Positions 27,916-38,709 of a DNA stretch of 64,000 nt are shown piece after piece; the first letter of the stretch is position 1, and each line of letters starts with the position of its first letter. The notes beneath the pieces are model-generated. The model was not told the DNA's origin. It was given only the letters and a program-made list of their open reading frames with translations, and did no database searches. Source of the DNA: Sandaracinaceae bacterium (GTDB taxonomy: Bacteria > Myxococcota_A > Polyangia > Polyangiales > Houyiibacteriaceae); NCBI GenBank assembly GCA_020633055.1, contig JACKEJ010000017.1, forward strand, positions 62,001 through 126,000. The letters run 5' to 3'. A program made the translations under genes and the position numbers.

Positions 27916-28046
27916 CACGCAGCCTGCCTTGGTGCGGCGCCCGAGCTCCACGTGTCGGCTGGCCCTGGCGCCTGCGCGGCTCTCCGGCGAGTCAGCGCGT
28001 GGGGGCGGAGTTGCACAGGCCGCGCGTGTCCCGCTACGTTGACCCC

Positions 28047-28148
28047 ATGCGTCGCCTGACCGAGCTCATCTGACGTCTTCCCAAGCGGGCGGGGCTCACC
28101 CTCGCTTCACTCCTGCTGTTCGTCGACCTCCTCGACGAGACGGCCGGG
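28047..28148 (+). other. 5' end of the MFS gene, interrupted by an in-frame TGA
   Basis: From ATG 28047 the frame of the MFS gene reads MRRLTELI, TGA at 28071-28073, then RLPKRAGLTLASLLLFVDLL, which is plainly the start of the first transmembrane helix. No ATG, GTG or TTG lies in frame between the TGA and 28149, where the first usable start (GTG) would lose half of helix 1. A CGA-to-TGA change at codon 9 would explain it. Alternatives are readthrough, start at CTG 28113 or 28116, or a sequencing error. Confidence 0.7.
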
Positions 28149-29306
28149 GTGACGTTCGTCGCCGTGCCCGAGCTGGAGCGCGACCTCGGGATGTCCACCA
28201 GCACGGCTCTGCTGCTGCTGTTCACGCTGCCTGGCGCAGTCGCGAGCCTCGCGGAGCCTCCGCTGCTCCTCTGGGCCGACCGCCACCCGCGCCTGCGAAG
28301 GCGGCTCGTGACGGGTGGGCTCGCGCTGATGGGCGCGGGGCTCGGGCTGGCCGCGATCGCTCCGACACCATGGGCGCTGGGGCTCGCGATGACGCTCATG
28401 TTCATCGGCAACGGGCTGGGCGTGAACCTGGCGCAGGCCACGCTCATGGACCTCTGGCCCGCGCGCCGGGAGCAGCTCATGACGCGCTGGGTGCTGATGG
28501 GCACGCTCGGGGACGTCTGCGCCCCGCTGCTGTTGGCGGTCATCGCGCTCTTGGGTGGCGGCTGGCGCGTTGCGCTCGGCTGCGTGGCAGGCATGTGCAT
28601 GGTGCACGCGCTGTGGTTGGCCTCCCGGCCGTTCGAGGCGCCCACGGACGCGGTCGCTCACCCGCGCGGTGAGCCCCTCGATGAAGCGCGCCACGGTGAG
28701 GGGGATGGGGGCCACGACGACGACCTGTCGATGATCGACGTGCTGCGCATGGGGCTCCGGAACCGCGCGTTGCTCCCTTGGCTGTGTGCGGTGGCGATGT
28801 GTGGTCTGCTCGACGAAGTCTTCGTCGCGGTGGCTTCGGTGTGGCTCGAGCAGGCCTACCACGCGTCGCTGGCTCAGCGCGGCTTCGTGCTCGGGCTCGC
28901 CACGTTCGGCGGTGTGCTGGGCCTCGTGGTGCTCGACCGCGCGCTCGCGCGAGGCGTCGATCCACGCCGTTGGCTGACGTTCACCGCCGCGGCGTCGGGC
29001 GTCGGGCTCGTCGTGTGGCTGGCCGCGCCGACGCTCGCTTGGAGTGCCGCGGGCCTGTTTCTCCTGGAGGCGCTGGTCGCGCAGCTGTACCCGCTGGTCC
29101 AGGCCCAGGCTTTCCGCGCGCACGACCGTGCTGTGGTGGTGGAGGCGCTGCAGGGGCTGTTCGCGCCGATCGACTTCCTGCTTCCGCTGGCCATCGGCTT
29201 CGTCGCGGACCGCGTGGGAGTGGTCTCCGCGCTGCTGCTGCTCGGACTGCAGACGGTGGGCATCGTCGTGATCGCTCGTCGGCGTGCACTGGCCCCCGGT
29301 CCGTAG
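28149..29306 (+). CDS. MFS transporter, 5' end broken by a nonsense codon
   Basis: The 385 residues from GTG 28149 hold most of a major facilitator: helices in ALLLLFTLPGAVASLAEPPL, LALMGAGLGLAAIAPTPWAL, LAMTLMFIGNGLGVNLA, a loop with DLWPARREQLMTRW, a His/Asp/Glu-rich central loop (about residues 165-200), then six C-terminal helices. The true N-terminus, including helix 1, lies upstream at 28047 and is interrupted by TGA (see separate entry). Substrate unknown. The gene stands 131 bp after the flavoprotein gene. If translation really starts at 28149, the product probably folds poorly, so this may be a pseudogene in progress. Confidence 0.7.
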   Translation: MTFVAVPELERDLGMSTSTALLLLFTLPGAVASLAEPPLLLWADRHPRLRRRLVTGGLALMGAGLGLAAIAPTPWALGLAMTLMFIGNGLGVNLAQATLMDLWPARREQLMTRWVLMGTLGDVCAPLLLAVIALLGGGWRVALGCVAGMCMVHALWLASRPFEAPTDAVAHPRGEPLDEARHGEGDGGHDDDLSMIDVLRMGLRNRALLPWLCAVAMCGLLDEVFVAVASVWLEQAYHASLAQRGFVLGLATFGGVLGLVVLDRALARGVDPRRWLTFTAAASGVGLVVWLAAPTLAWSAAGLFLLEALVAQLYPLVQAQAFRAHDRAVVVEALQGLFAPIDFLLPLAIGFVADRVGVVSALLLLGLQTVGIVVIARRRALAPGP

Positions 29307-29339
29307 CCAGACCACGGCGTCGTTGGGGGCGCTCGTCGC

Positions 29340-29576
29340 CTATCGATTGTTGAACGTGTACGACGAGGCGAATGCGTCGAGGGCGTTCGTGGGCACGCGC
29401 GGATAGCGTCGACGGAAGTCGGCGATCGCCAAGCGCCCCATCTCCTGGATCCCGTTCGCCACGAGGTTCGCGTCGACCACCATGTCTCCTACGGTTTGCA
29501 GCTGAGCGTCCGATAGTCGATCGATGGTGCACATCGCGGTCAGCCCTTTCTCGTTCGCTCCAGTGGCAGGCACCAC
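29340..29576 (-). CDS. Small hypothetical protein
   Basis: A 78-residue frame with an acidic-hydrophobic helical look (DRLSDAQLQTVGDMVVDANL, EMGRLAIADFRRRYP) and an alternative start 15 residues in (MCTIDRLSD). No domain recognised, no signal peptide. Third-position G/C is somewhat lower than in neighbours. It lies between the convergent MFS gene and the HD gene. It may be real, but support is weak. Confidence 0.4.
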   Translation of the reverse strand: MVPATGANEKGLTAMCTIDRLSDAQLQTVGDMVVDANLVANGIQEMGRLAIADFRRRYPRVPTNALDAFASSYTFNNR

Positions 29577-29615
29577 GAGTTTGCGTCGCGAAATGAAAAC
29601 GCGCTACGTGTGTTG

Positions 29616-30365
29616 CTACTCGGCGAACGGGGCTTGCCGCACCTTCATCGCGAACCCGAGCCGCGCGTGCCCGCGAAAGTGGCAGCCCGGCTTGTGCGCC
29701 ACCTCGGTCTCGAGGCGCTGCGCGAAGGCCTCCTTCATGGCGTGTCTCGGCCATGCTTCGACGATGGCGCGGCGCGTGGCCGCCGATACGTCTTCCGCGT
29801 GGAACCCGATCACGTCGAGGCCCGCGCCGAAGTGGACCAGCGCGACCTCGGGCTCGCGCTTGTCGGCGATGCCCACGGACGTGTGGAGCGCGATGGCCTC
29901 GTGCACGAGCGCGGCGCGCGTCTGGTCCATGCCTGCGTCGAGGGCGATGTCGTGCGCCTTGCGTGCACCCTCGAGCTCGAACGACTCTGGTCCGTCGTGG
30001 CCGGGGGCCAGCGCCAGGTCGTGCAGCACCGAGGCGACGTAGAGCACCTCGCGGTCCGCGCGCAGGCCGAGGTGCTCGCCGATGGCGAGGCCGAAGAGGT
30101 AGGTGCGCACCGAGTGGTTGAACATGTACGCGGGTTCGGCGGCGCGCGCGATCTCGGTGGCCTGCTGCGCGATGGCCGAGTCGGGCACGCCGAGCGCGGC
30201 CAGCTCGATGTCCTGCGGGCGCCGAAAGCCGAGGGCGCGCTGCGTGCGTCGACCGAGGGCGGCGAGCTCGGCGCGCGCGAACCGCGTGGCGAGGAGCGCG
30301 ATGGGCGGGGGTGGGAGGTCATGCGTGAGCGTTTGGTCCCGGGCGGTGATGTTTTTGTACTGCAT
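29616..30365 (-). CDS. HD-domain phosphohydrolase, cyanamide-hydratase-like
   Basis: The 249-residue protein has an HD domain: FNHSVRTYLFGLAIGEHLGL (His near residue 85), VLHDLALAPGHDGPESFELEG with the HD pair near residues 113-118, and further His/Asp at VHEAIALHTSVG and VHFGAGLDVIGF. The block EPAYMFNHSVRTYLF is characteristic of the cyanamide hydratase-like branch, which also includes nucleotide phosphohydrolases, so the reaction stays open. ATG 30365 is preferred to the TTG at 30374, since an inverted repeat begins immediately upstream. It is divergent from a TetR gene that probably represses it. Confidence 0.78.
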   Translation of the reverse strand: MQYKNITARDQTLTHDLPPPPIALLATRFARAELAALGRRTQRALGFRRPQDIELAALGVPDSAIAQQATEIARAAEPAYMFNHSVRTYLFGLAIGEHLGLRADREVLYVASVLHDLALAPGHDGPESFELEGARKAHDIALDAGMDQTRAALVHEAIALHTSVGIADKREPEVALVHFGAGLDVIGFHAEDVSAATRRAIVEAWPRHAMKEAFAQRLETEVAHKPGCHFRGHARLGFAMKVRQAPFAE

Positions 30366-30366
30366 C

Positions 30367-30398
30367 GCAAACAATTAGCGCGGTGGCGGTTTGTTTGC
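30367..30398. promoter_or_regulatory. Inverted repeat between HD hydrolase and TetR genes
   Basis: GCAAACAA (30367-30374) and TTGTTTGC (30391-30398) are perfect 8-base arms separated by 16 bases, filling the gap between start codons at 30365 and 30413. The centre-to-centre distance of 24 bases fits two faces of a TetR operator. A TACAAT -10-like box at 30406-30411 follows on the plus strand, right before the TetR start. Confidence 0.6.
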
Positions 30399-30412
30399 AA
30401 GTTGATACAATA

Positions 30413-31048
30413 ATGCCGATGACGACCCGCCCGCGAGGACGCCCCCGCAGCTACGATCCGGACGCCGCCCTCGACGCGGCGCTGAACCTCTTCTGGTCGC
30501 GGGGCTTCGCGGGCACCACGCTCGACGCCCTCAGCGACGTGACGGGCATGAAGCGCCCCAGCCTCTACGCCGCGTTTGGCGACAAGGGTGCCTTGTTCGA
30601 GACGGTCATCGCGCGCTTCACGGCCGAGATGGCGGAGCGGGCCGCGGCCGCGCTGGCGCTGTCTCGCGTCGACGATGCCCTCGAGGCGCTCGCGCTGTCG
30701 TTCGTGGACATGTACGCGCCGGCGAGCGGGCCGTCGCGCGGCTGCCTGGTGTTCTCGGTCGCGTCGCTCGAGGCCGCGGAGGACGAGCGCCTGCGGCAGG
30801 TGGTGGGGGACACGATCGAGCGGCTGGACGGCGCGCTGCGGGAGCGCCTGGACGCCGCGGTGAGCGCAGGCGAACTCCCGGCGGGCACGGACACGGACAC
30901 GCTGGCGCGTTGCCTCTCGTCACAACTCCACAGCCTGTCGCTCCGCGGTCGGGCTGGCGGGACTCGGCGTGCGCTCCGCAAGCTGGCGCGCGGGGCCGTG
31001 ACGCTGCTGCTGTGCGGCGCGCGCGCGTCCGGTGCCCGAGGGGCCTGA
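30413..31048 (+). CDS. TetR-family regulator
   Basis: The 211-residue TetR protein begins with RPRGRPRSYDPDAALDAALN, then the DNA-binding helices LFWSRGFAGTTLDALSDVTG and RPSLYAAFGDKGALFETVI (residues about 10-55), and a C-terminal ligand domain with PSRGCLVFSVA, as in the AefR-like/C-terminal-33 subgroup. ATG 30413 or 30419 are both possible; the -10-like TACAAT at 30406-30411 puts the transcript start at about 30418, favouring 30419 with a leaderless mRNA. It is divergent from the HD hydrolase and the likely repressor of both. Confidence 0.85.
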   Translation: MPMTTRPRGRPRSYDPDAALDAALNLFWSRGFAGTTLDALSDVTGMKRPSLYAAFGDKGALFETVIARFTAEMAERAAAALALSRVDDALEALALSFVDMYAPASGPSRGCLVFSVASLEAAEDERLRQVVGDTIERLDGALRERLDAAVSAGELPAGTDTDTLARCLSSQLHSLSLRGRAGGTRRALRKLARGAVTLLLCGARASGARGA

Positions 31049-31084
31049 CGGGAGGCATCATGCCCGCGAGCGAAGGCGTCCCCC

Positions 31085-31378
31085 TCAGACCAGCGAGCGG
31101 TCGCGCTGGCGGAGCGTGCCCGGGGCTTCGCCGAAGGTGTGCCTGAACGCGCGCCCGAAAGAGGCGGTGGACCCGTAGCCAGCGCGCGCCGCCACCTCGG
31201 CGACGGTCGCGGTCTCGTCTCGCAGCCAGACGCGCGCCAGGCGCATGCGCCAGTCGGTCACGTAGGCCAGCGGCGGCTGGCCGACCAGCTCGGCGAAGCG
31301 CCACGCGAAGAGCGAACGCGACATGCCGGCTTCCTTCGCCAGCCGCTGGAGCGTCCACGGCTCGGCCGGCGCGGACTC
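31085..31378 (-). pseudogene. AraC-family regulator, C-terminal DNA-binding part only
   Basis: About 90 residues hold a full AraC double helix-turn-helix: PWTLQRLAKEAGMSRSLFAW, RFAELVGQPPLAYVTDWRM, RLARVWLRDETATVAEVAAR, AGYGSTASFGRAFRHTFG. The stop is at 31085-31087. The expected N-terminal cupin-type ligand domain of about 200 residues is missing: upstream the same frame turns into non-protein sequence, and another frame carries part of a NUDIX box. It is therefore a truncated regulator whose upstream half was replaced. Confidence 0.7.
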
Positions 31379-31382
31379 GCCG

Positions 31383-31493
31383 TGTCGCCACGACCTCGCG
31401 TCCCGTCTCTTCGCGGACCTCCCGCACGACGGCGGCGTGTGGGCTCTCACCCGGGTCTATCGCGCCGGCAGGGAAGTCCACCCACCTGTGGGC
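31383..31493 (-). pseudogene. NUDIX-box fragment fused to the AraC remnant
   Basis: In another minus-strand frame the sequence encodes HRWVDFPAGAIDPGESPHAA followed by VVREVREETGREV, an almost perfect NUDIX signature (G x5 E x7 REVREETG). Neither the preceding strands nor the C-terminal half of a NUDIX hydrolase is visible. The fragment stops where the AraC homology begins (about 31360-31383), so two gene pieces were joined. The stretch 31494-31786 upstream, about 290 bases, shows no gene, RNA or clear repeat. Confidence 0.6.
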
Positions 31494-31786
31494 TTGGCTA
31501 GAGCTTCGCGCGGTATACGGGCTAACCGTGGACTGCGCCGACCTGGCGGCGCCATTCCGTGTTCCCGCTCCGGATGCCGTCGGTCCATCCATCGTGCGCG
31601 TGAACATCTAGTGTCCACACGCCGTCGCCCACGTCATCCGGGCCGCGCTCGCGGACGGCTGGAGGCCGGACAGCACACGAAGTGTGCGGGGCATCGACGA
31701 CGGCCTACCGTTGCTCCACGGGTACGTCGGGTAGCGGCACCCCACGGCGTGCGCTGGGTCCTACGGCACGGGCGCCAGTGTGCCGC

Positions 31787-34700
31787 TCAGGGCGCGGTTC
31801 TGGGCGCGGGCAGGACGGGGACGAGCAGGATGTGGTCGACCTCGATGCGCTCGCCCTCGGGCACATGGACCGTGGCGCGAGTGGCGCTCCCGGTGAGCGC
31901 GCTGCGAGGTAGCTCCATACGCAGCTCGCGCCAGCCCGACGCGGCCTCGCCGCTCAGCTCGGGCAGGGCGGGGGCGCCGCGTGGGGCCTCGAGCGTGACG
32001 GTGACGGGGAAGGGCGCGCCCTCGCCCACGCGTCGGAGCCGCACGATGAGGACGACCTGGGAGGCTTCACCGGGGGCGGCGGCGCCCTCAGCGGTCTCAG
32101 ACGGCGCACGTACGCTCGGAGGTAGGGCCAAGCGCGCGCTCAGCTCGTTCGCGCGAGAGGAGCACGTGGTGCGGTCCAGGTAGTCCCAGTCGCGCAGCAC
32201 AGCCTCCTCCCGGCACTCGGCCACCGTCCGGTTTCGGCGACCGGTGGTGCGGTTGAGGTCCACCCCGCCGATGAGCCCCGACGAGAGAGCGTTCAAGCGC
32301 ACCAGCGACTCGGGCGCGGACGTGAGTTCCACCTCGTGCCCGGCCATCCGCAGCAAGAGCGGCAGCGCGCGCGGGTCACCCAGCTGACCCAGGCTGCGCG
32401 CCACGCCGTCACGTACGTTGGAGCGCGACTCCCACTCGAGCACGTCCACCAGGTGGTCATAGGCACGGCGGTCGCCCAGCTGCCCGAGGGCCACGATGGA
32501 CAGGTAGCGGAAGCGGAACTCGGTCAGCAGCTCGATCAGGGGCTCGAGGGCGATGGGGTTCTGCAGTCGCCCGAGCCACCGCACGGACTCTTCGCGCTCG
32601 TAGGTGTCCGTGGTGAGCCGCAAGGTGTCCAGCAGCCCTGGGACCGCGTCAGGGTCGCGCAGGCGGGCGAGCGACACGGCGGCGCGGCTGCGCAGGTCCG
32701 CGTCCTCGACGTGCACCAGACGACGCAGAGCGTCGCGCGCGCGTGGGTCGTAGAGGCGCCCGAGCGAGATGGCCGCCTCCGCCGCGACCAGCGGGTCCGG
32801 ATCGGACAGCGCGTCCATCAGGGTGGGCTTGGACCGGTCGTCGGCCAGCCGGCCCAGCATCTGCGCGGCCTCGCAGCGCTGCTCCTGCGGGGCATCCGCG
32901 TCCGCCAGCAGCTCGCCCAGCGGCTCTACGGCGCGGCGGTCGTTCATGCGCCCCCAGGCGAGCGCCTGCTCGTGTGCGGTGAGCGGCGCGGAGGTGGCCG
33001 ACTGCTGCAGCGCGTCGATGAACGCGTAGATCTCGCCGCGCAGCTCCTCGATGCGCTCCGGCTCGGCGTTGGCGAGGTTGACGCGCTCCTCCGGGTCGGT
33101 CTCCAGGTTGTAGAGCGCGAACGTGTTGAAGCGCAGGTCGGCGACGAGCTTGTACGGCCAGTCCACCACCATGCGGCTGCGGGACACGGCGGCGAAGGCG
33201 GGCCCGACGTCGGCGACGTCGCCGCGCATGAGCGCGCGCAGGTCTTCGCCGTGCATGCTGGCGGCGGGGAGCACGTCGAGCAGCCCGAGGATGGTGGGGG
33301 CGACGTCGACGAGCTCCACCGGTGCGGCGACCCGTCCGGGCTCGTAGCCGGGCGCCATGACCATCAGCGGGACCCGGATCTGCTCTTCGTACAGGGTGGA
33401 CCCGTGGTAGACGCCGCCGTGGTCACGGAACTCCTCGCCGTGGTCGGCCGTGAGGATCACGACCAGCGGCCGGGTCAGGCGCGCGCGTGCCTCGCGGAGC
33501 AAGCGCCCGATCTCCGTGTCCACATGCGCGATCTCGCCGTCGTAGCGGTCGACGTCGGACGTACCGTACCGAGTGTCCTGGTAGGGCTCGTGGACGTCGA
33601 AGTAGTGGGTCCAGAGCAGCGTGGGCGGCTCGCCCTCGGACACCAACCGATCGATCTCCGTCAGCGCGAGATCGGTGCGGCGCTCGGCGTCGAGGTTGGC
33701 GTGCTCGTGGCGCGCGAACCCGAGGGAGTTGTGCTCGTACAGCCGCAGTGACTCGCCCTCGGTGTGGAAGATGCCGAGGGTGTAGATGCCGGTCGTGCTG
33801 TAGCCGGACTCCGCCAGCGTGGACGCCAGCGTGGCCTCGGGCAGCGGGATCTCGAGCCGCGTGGTCTGGTGCAGGTGCTCGCTGGTCATCAGCGAACACA
33901 GCGAGTAGCTGCTGTGCGGCGCGCTGGCGTAGGCCCGGTCGAACACCACGGACTGCGCGGCCAGCTGGTCCAGCTCCGGGCTGATGCCGCGCGTGTAGCC
34001 GTAAGCCCCCAGGTGGTCCGCGCGCAGGGCGTCCACCGTGATGAGCAGCACGTGCGCCTCGGCCATGGCCGGCGGGGGTGCGCCTCCGTCGGTCTGCTGC
34101 GCGCGGGCAGCCTCGCCGCGCGCTGCTCGCCGGGCGCGCGCGCTGGCGATGGCCTCGGCGCTGGCGTCGTGGCGCGTGAGCGCGAGCAACGGCTCGAGCC
34201 CCTGCATGACGCTGCGCGAGTTGGAGGCGCGCGCGTCGACCAACGCGACGCGTACGTTCTGGTTGACGTTGAGGGTGAACAGGGTCGCGCACAGCGCCGC
34301 CAGCAGCGCGACCGACGTGCCGAGCAGCACGCCCTTGGTGCGAGGCGGACGCAACCGTGTCGCGCGCGCCTGGGCGACCGGATACAGGAGCCATAGCCCG
34401 AGGCCGGCGAAGGCTGCTTGCACCGCCGTCAGGCAGCCGTGCAGGTAGTCGTACAGGTTCGGCAGGAAGGTCTGGTCGAGCTTCCCGAGGATCCCCACGA
34501 CAACGAGACAGCCGACGCCGAGCGTCGCGCGCACACGCGACGACCACGGTGCCTGGGCAGCCCACAGGATGACGCGCAGGGCCACGTACACGCCGGCCGT
34601 CAGCAGCACGCCCAGCAGCGCCGCGAACACGCCGCGGTAGGGCATCATCGACATCTTGCCGCCCGTGAACAGCATGTGGCCGACCCCGAAGGCGGCGGGC

Positions 34701-35134
34701 GCCAGGAGCACGGTGCCGCTCACCGGGCGCAGGCGTGCCAGCGCGCGCTCCGGCCGCGCACTGAGCGCCGCCCGCTGGCGAAGGACGGGCTCGAGGGCAC
34801 CGGCCAGCGCGCCCGCGAACGCGCCGAGCAGCGCGCCGAGCGACACCTGGACCGCCATGAGCCGCGCCAGGAAGCCCACGCGGTCGCCCCACAGCTGCAG
34901 CCAGAGCCACATCGCGCCAAAGTCGCCGAGCGCCGTGACGGCTCCCACGCCGGCGCCGAGCAGCATGCCCGCGCCCGCTACGGACATCGGGGATGGGCTC
35001 GCCACGTCGTCGCCTGCCCCTCGGGACGACGACGCGCCCTCCGCGGCCGCCTCGGAAGGGACGTCCTGCCCTACAGCGTCTGGCCCCGGTGTCGGGCTGC
35101 GGAGCGGGTCGTTCTGGTCGAGCGTGGCGGACAT
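31787..35134 (-). CDS. Membrane sulfatase-fold protein with HEAT repeats (paralogue 1)
   Basis: The 1115-residue protein has an Asp/Ser-rich cytoplasmic start, about six transmembrane helices (residues 50-290), an alkaline-phosphatase/sulfatase-fold domain (about 360-715) and HEAT-like repeats (about 765-940, e.g. LVAAEAAISLGRLYDPRARD). A C-terminal domain of about 160 residues ends it. Metal ligands appear in ITVDALRADHL and TADHGEEFRDHGG. At the nucleophile site the sequence is APHSSYSLCSLMTS, with Ser at the position of the sulfatase Cys and no SxR; formylglycine formation is therefore not expected. It looks more like phosphotransferases of the LtaS/EptA group, with an exported active site. 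A paralogue lies at 53648-56680. The true reaction is unknown. Confidence 0.82.
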   Translation of the reverse strand: MSATLDQNDPLRSPTPGPDAVGQDVPSEAAAEGASSSRGAGDDVASPSPMSVAGAGMLLGAGVGAVTALGDFGAMWLWLQLWGDRVGFLARLMAVQVSLGALLGAFAGALAGALEPVLRQRAALSARPERALARLRPVSGTVLLAPAAFGVGHMLFTGGKMSMMPYRGVFAALLGVLLTAGVYVALRVILWAAQAPWSSRVRATLGVGCLVVVGILGKLDQTFLPNLYDYLHGCLTAVQAAFAGLGLWLLYPVAQARATRLRPPRTKGVLLGTSVALLAALCATLFTLNVNQNVRVALVDARASNSRSVMQGLEPLLALTRHDASAEAIASARARRAARGEAARAQQTDGGAPPPAMAEAHVLLITVDALRADHLGAYGYTRGISPELDQLAAQSVVFDRAYASAPHSSYSLCSLMTSEHLHQTTRLEIPLPEATLASTLAESGYSTTGIYTLGIFHTEGESLRLYEHNSLGFARHEHANLDAERRTDLALTEIDRLVSEGEPPTLLWTHYFDVHEPYQDTRYGTSDVDRYDGEIAHVDTEIGRLLREARARLTRPLVVILTADHGEEFRDHGGVYHGSTLYEEQIRVPLMVMAPGYEPGRVAAPVELVDVAPTILGLLDVLPAASMHGEDLRALMRGDVADVGPAFAAVSRSRMVVDWPYKLVADLRFNTFALYNLETDPEERVNLANAEPERIEELRGEIYAFIDALQQSATSAPLTAHEQALAWGRMNDRRAVEPLGELLADADAPQEQRCEAAQMLGRLADDRSKPTLMDALSDPDPLVAAEAAISLGRLYDPRARDALRRLVHVEDADLRSRAAVSLARLRDPDAVPGLLDTLRLTTDTYEREESVRWLGRLQNPIALEPLIELLTEFRFRYLSIVALGQLGDRRAYDHLVDVLEWESRSNVRDGVARSLGQLGDPRALPLLLRMAGHEVELTSAPESLVRLNALSSGLIGGVDLNRTTGRRNRTVAECREEAVLRDWDYLDRTTCSSRANELSARLALPPSVRAPSETAEGAAAPGEASQVVLIVRLRRVGEGAPFPVTVTLEAPRGAPALPELSGEAASGWRELRMELPRSALTGSATRATVHVPEGERIEVDHILLVPVLPAPRTAP

Positions 35135-35192
35135 CGGGGGGGAGGGGGAGGCCGCTGCGATGCGGCAGCCGGCGGGTGGATCCTTAAGCCAA

Positions 35193-35222
35193 GACGCCCC
35201 AGGGATGTGGTCCTGGGGCGTC
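35193..35222 (-). terminator. Terminator after tRNA-Cys
   Basis: A perfect 11-base stem (GACGCCCCAGG / CCTGGGGCGTC) with an 8-base loop lies 12 bases beyond the tRNA 3' end. On the minus strand it is followed by TTGGCTTAAGG, a short T-rich but imperfect tail. It should end the tRNA transcript and also insulates the sulfatase gene that begins at 35134. Confidence 0.7.
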
Positions 35223-35234
35223 TCATGGCGGCGG

Positions 35235-35306
35235 AGGCGCCGACCGGATTCGAACCGGTGTGTGACGGTTTTGCAAACCGTTGCCTAACCACTTGGCTAC
35301 GGCGCC
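35235..35306 (-). tRNA. tRNA-Cys (GCA)
   Basis: The 72-nucleotide sequence folds as a cloverleaf. The acceptor stem is GGCGCCG/CGGCGCC, with the U discriminator usual for tRNA-Cys. The D-arm contains AGCCAAGTGGTTAGGC, the anticodon stem is ACGGT/ACCGT around loop TTGCAAA (anticodon GCA), and the T-arm has GGTTCGAATCC. CCA is not encoded (CCG follows). No other tRNA adjoins it. Confidence 0.97.
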
Positions 35307-35318
35307 GAAGGGATGGAC

Positions 35319-35347
35319 GTTTAGCGCCAGCGTGGGCGCTTGTCCAA
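35319..35347 (-). promoter_or_regulatory. Weak promoter candidate for tRNA-Cys
   Basis: On the minus strand TTGGAC (35347-35342), 17 bases and CTAAAC (35324-35319) lie at the right distance to start transcription about 5-8 bases before the tRNA. The -10 box is poor, so this rests mainly on position. Confidence 0.3.
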
Positions 35348-35382
35348 CCCCGAGTGGGCGCCGGCGCGGCCAGCGGCCCCGC

Positions 35383-35817
35383 TCACTTGCGGCTGCGCTT
35401 GGCCTTCTTCTCGGGCGGCGCGTCGAGCGTGATGCCGATGATCTTCCACGCGTCTTCCGCGTAGCCGTAGGCGCTCTGCGTCGCGTGCACCACCTCCATG
35501 ATCTCCGGAGAGGTGTCGAACTTGCGGGGCTTCACGCCCTGTCGCTTGAGGGAGGCGAGGCTCTCGCCCAGCCCGAGCAGCTCGTTGGTGTGACTGACCG
35601 CCTCCACGGGCTTCAGCGCTTCACCGCGCTTGCCCTCTTTGAGTTCCTGGATGAGACGCTTGCGGCGCTTCTCCGTCCGACCGTCGAGCTTCGGCCCTTC
35701 TTTGGTGCCACCCTCGAGCAGGGCGTTGAGCTGCCGCGCGGTGCGGCGCTTCGCGATGGCTTCCGGGCTACCTCGGCCACCGGCCTTCTTGGTCGTTGCG
35801 CGCTTACGAGCTGCCAT
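35383..35817 (-). CDS. Basic hypothetical protein
   Basis: The 144-residue protein is highly basic, with Lys/Arg clusters at both ends (ARKRATTKKAGGRG, PEKKAKRSRK) and a helical centre (HTNELLGLGESLASLKRQG, IMEVVHATQSAYGYAEDAW). It has no recognised domain, and no signal or membrane segment. The charge suggests nucleic-acid or ribosome contact, but that is a guess. It carries its own promoter-like sequence upstream and lies alone between tRNA-Cys and acnA. Confidence 0.65.
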   Translation of the reverse strand: MAARKRATTKKAGGRGSPEAIAKRRTARQLNALLEGGTKEGPKLDGRTEKRRKRLIQELKEGKRGEALKPVEAVSHTNELLGLGESLASLKRQGVKPRKFDTSPEIMEVVHATQSAYGYAEDAWKIIGITLDAPPEKKAKRSRK

Positions 35818-35882
35818 GTTGCTTCTTCCTGTTCCCGAACGTTTGCCGATTGAGGCGTCCCGTTCATCGAGTTGTTTGGCCG

Positions 35883-35910
35883 TCTATATCATAAAACAAT
35901 CCCATACCAA
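35883..35910 (-). promoter_or_regulatory. Promoter candidate for the basic hypothetical protein
   Basis: In an unusually AT-rich patch, the minus strand reads TTGGTA (35910-35905), 16 bases and TATAGA (35888-35883), with TG one base before the -10 (extended -10 type). It would transcribe the gene starting at 35817, with a leader of about 60 bases. The divergent acnA gene has no equally clear promoter in this 174-bp gap. Confidence 0.45.
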
Positions 35911-35991
35911 CACGTTTCCAGGGTGTAATTTGCGATAGTCGGCGGGCATATCCCGGTAGAACGGTGTTCGCGGACGTGGTAGGCAACCCCA

Positions 35992-38670
<2,679 letters not shown>

Positions 38671-38709
38671 ACGCGGCGCGCGCACCGGAACACACCAGGG
38701 AGCCAACCC

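Noticed and set aside
30618..31607. A single long minus-strand gene containing the NUDIX box.
   Set aside because: Only about 37 codons around the box look like protein; the rest is antisense to the TetR gene or out of frame with the AraC part.
35878..35991. A promoter or riboswitch for acnA in the AT-rich patch upstream.
   Set aside because: No plus-strand -35/-10 pair with acceptable spacing and no conserved aptamer-like fold could be seen; the AT-rich boxes fit the opposite gene better.
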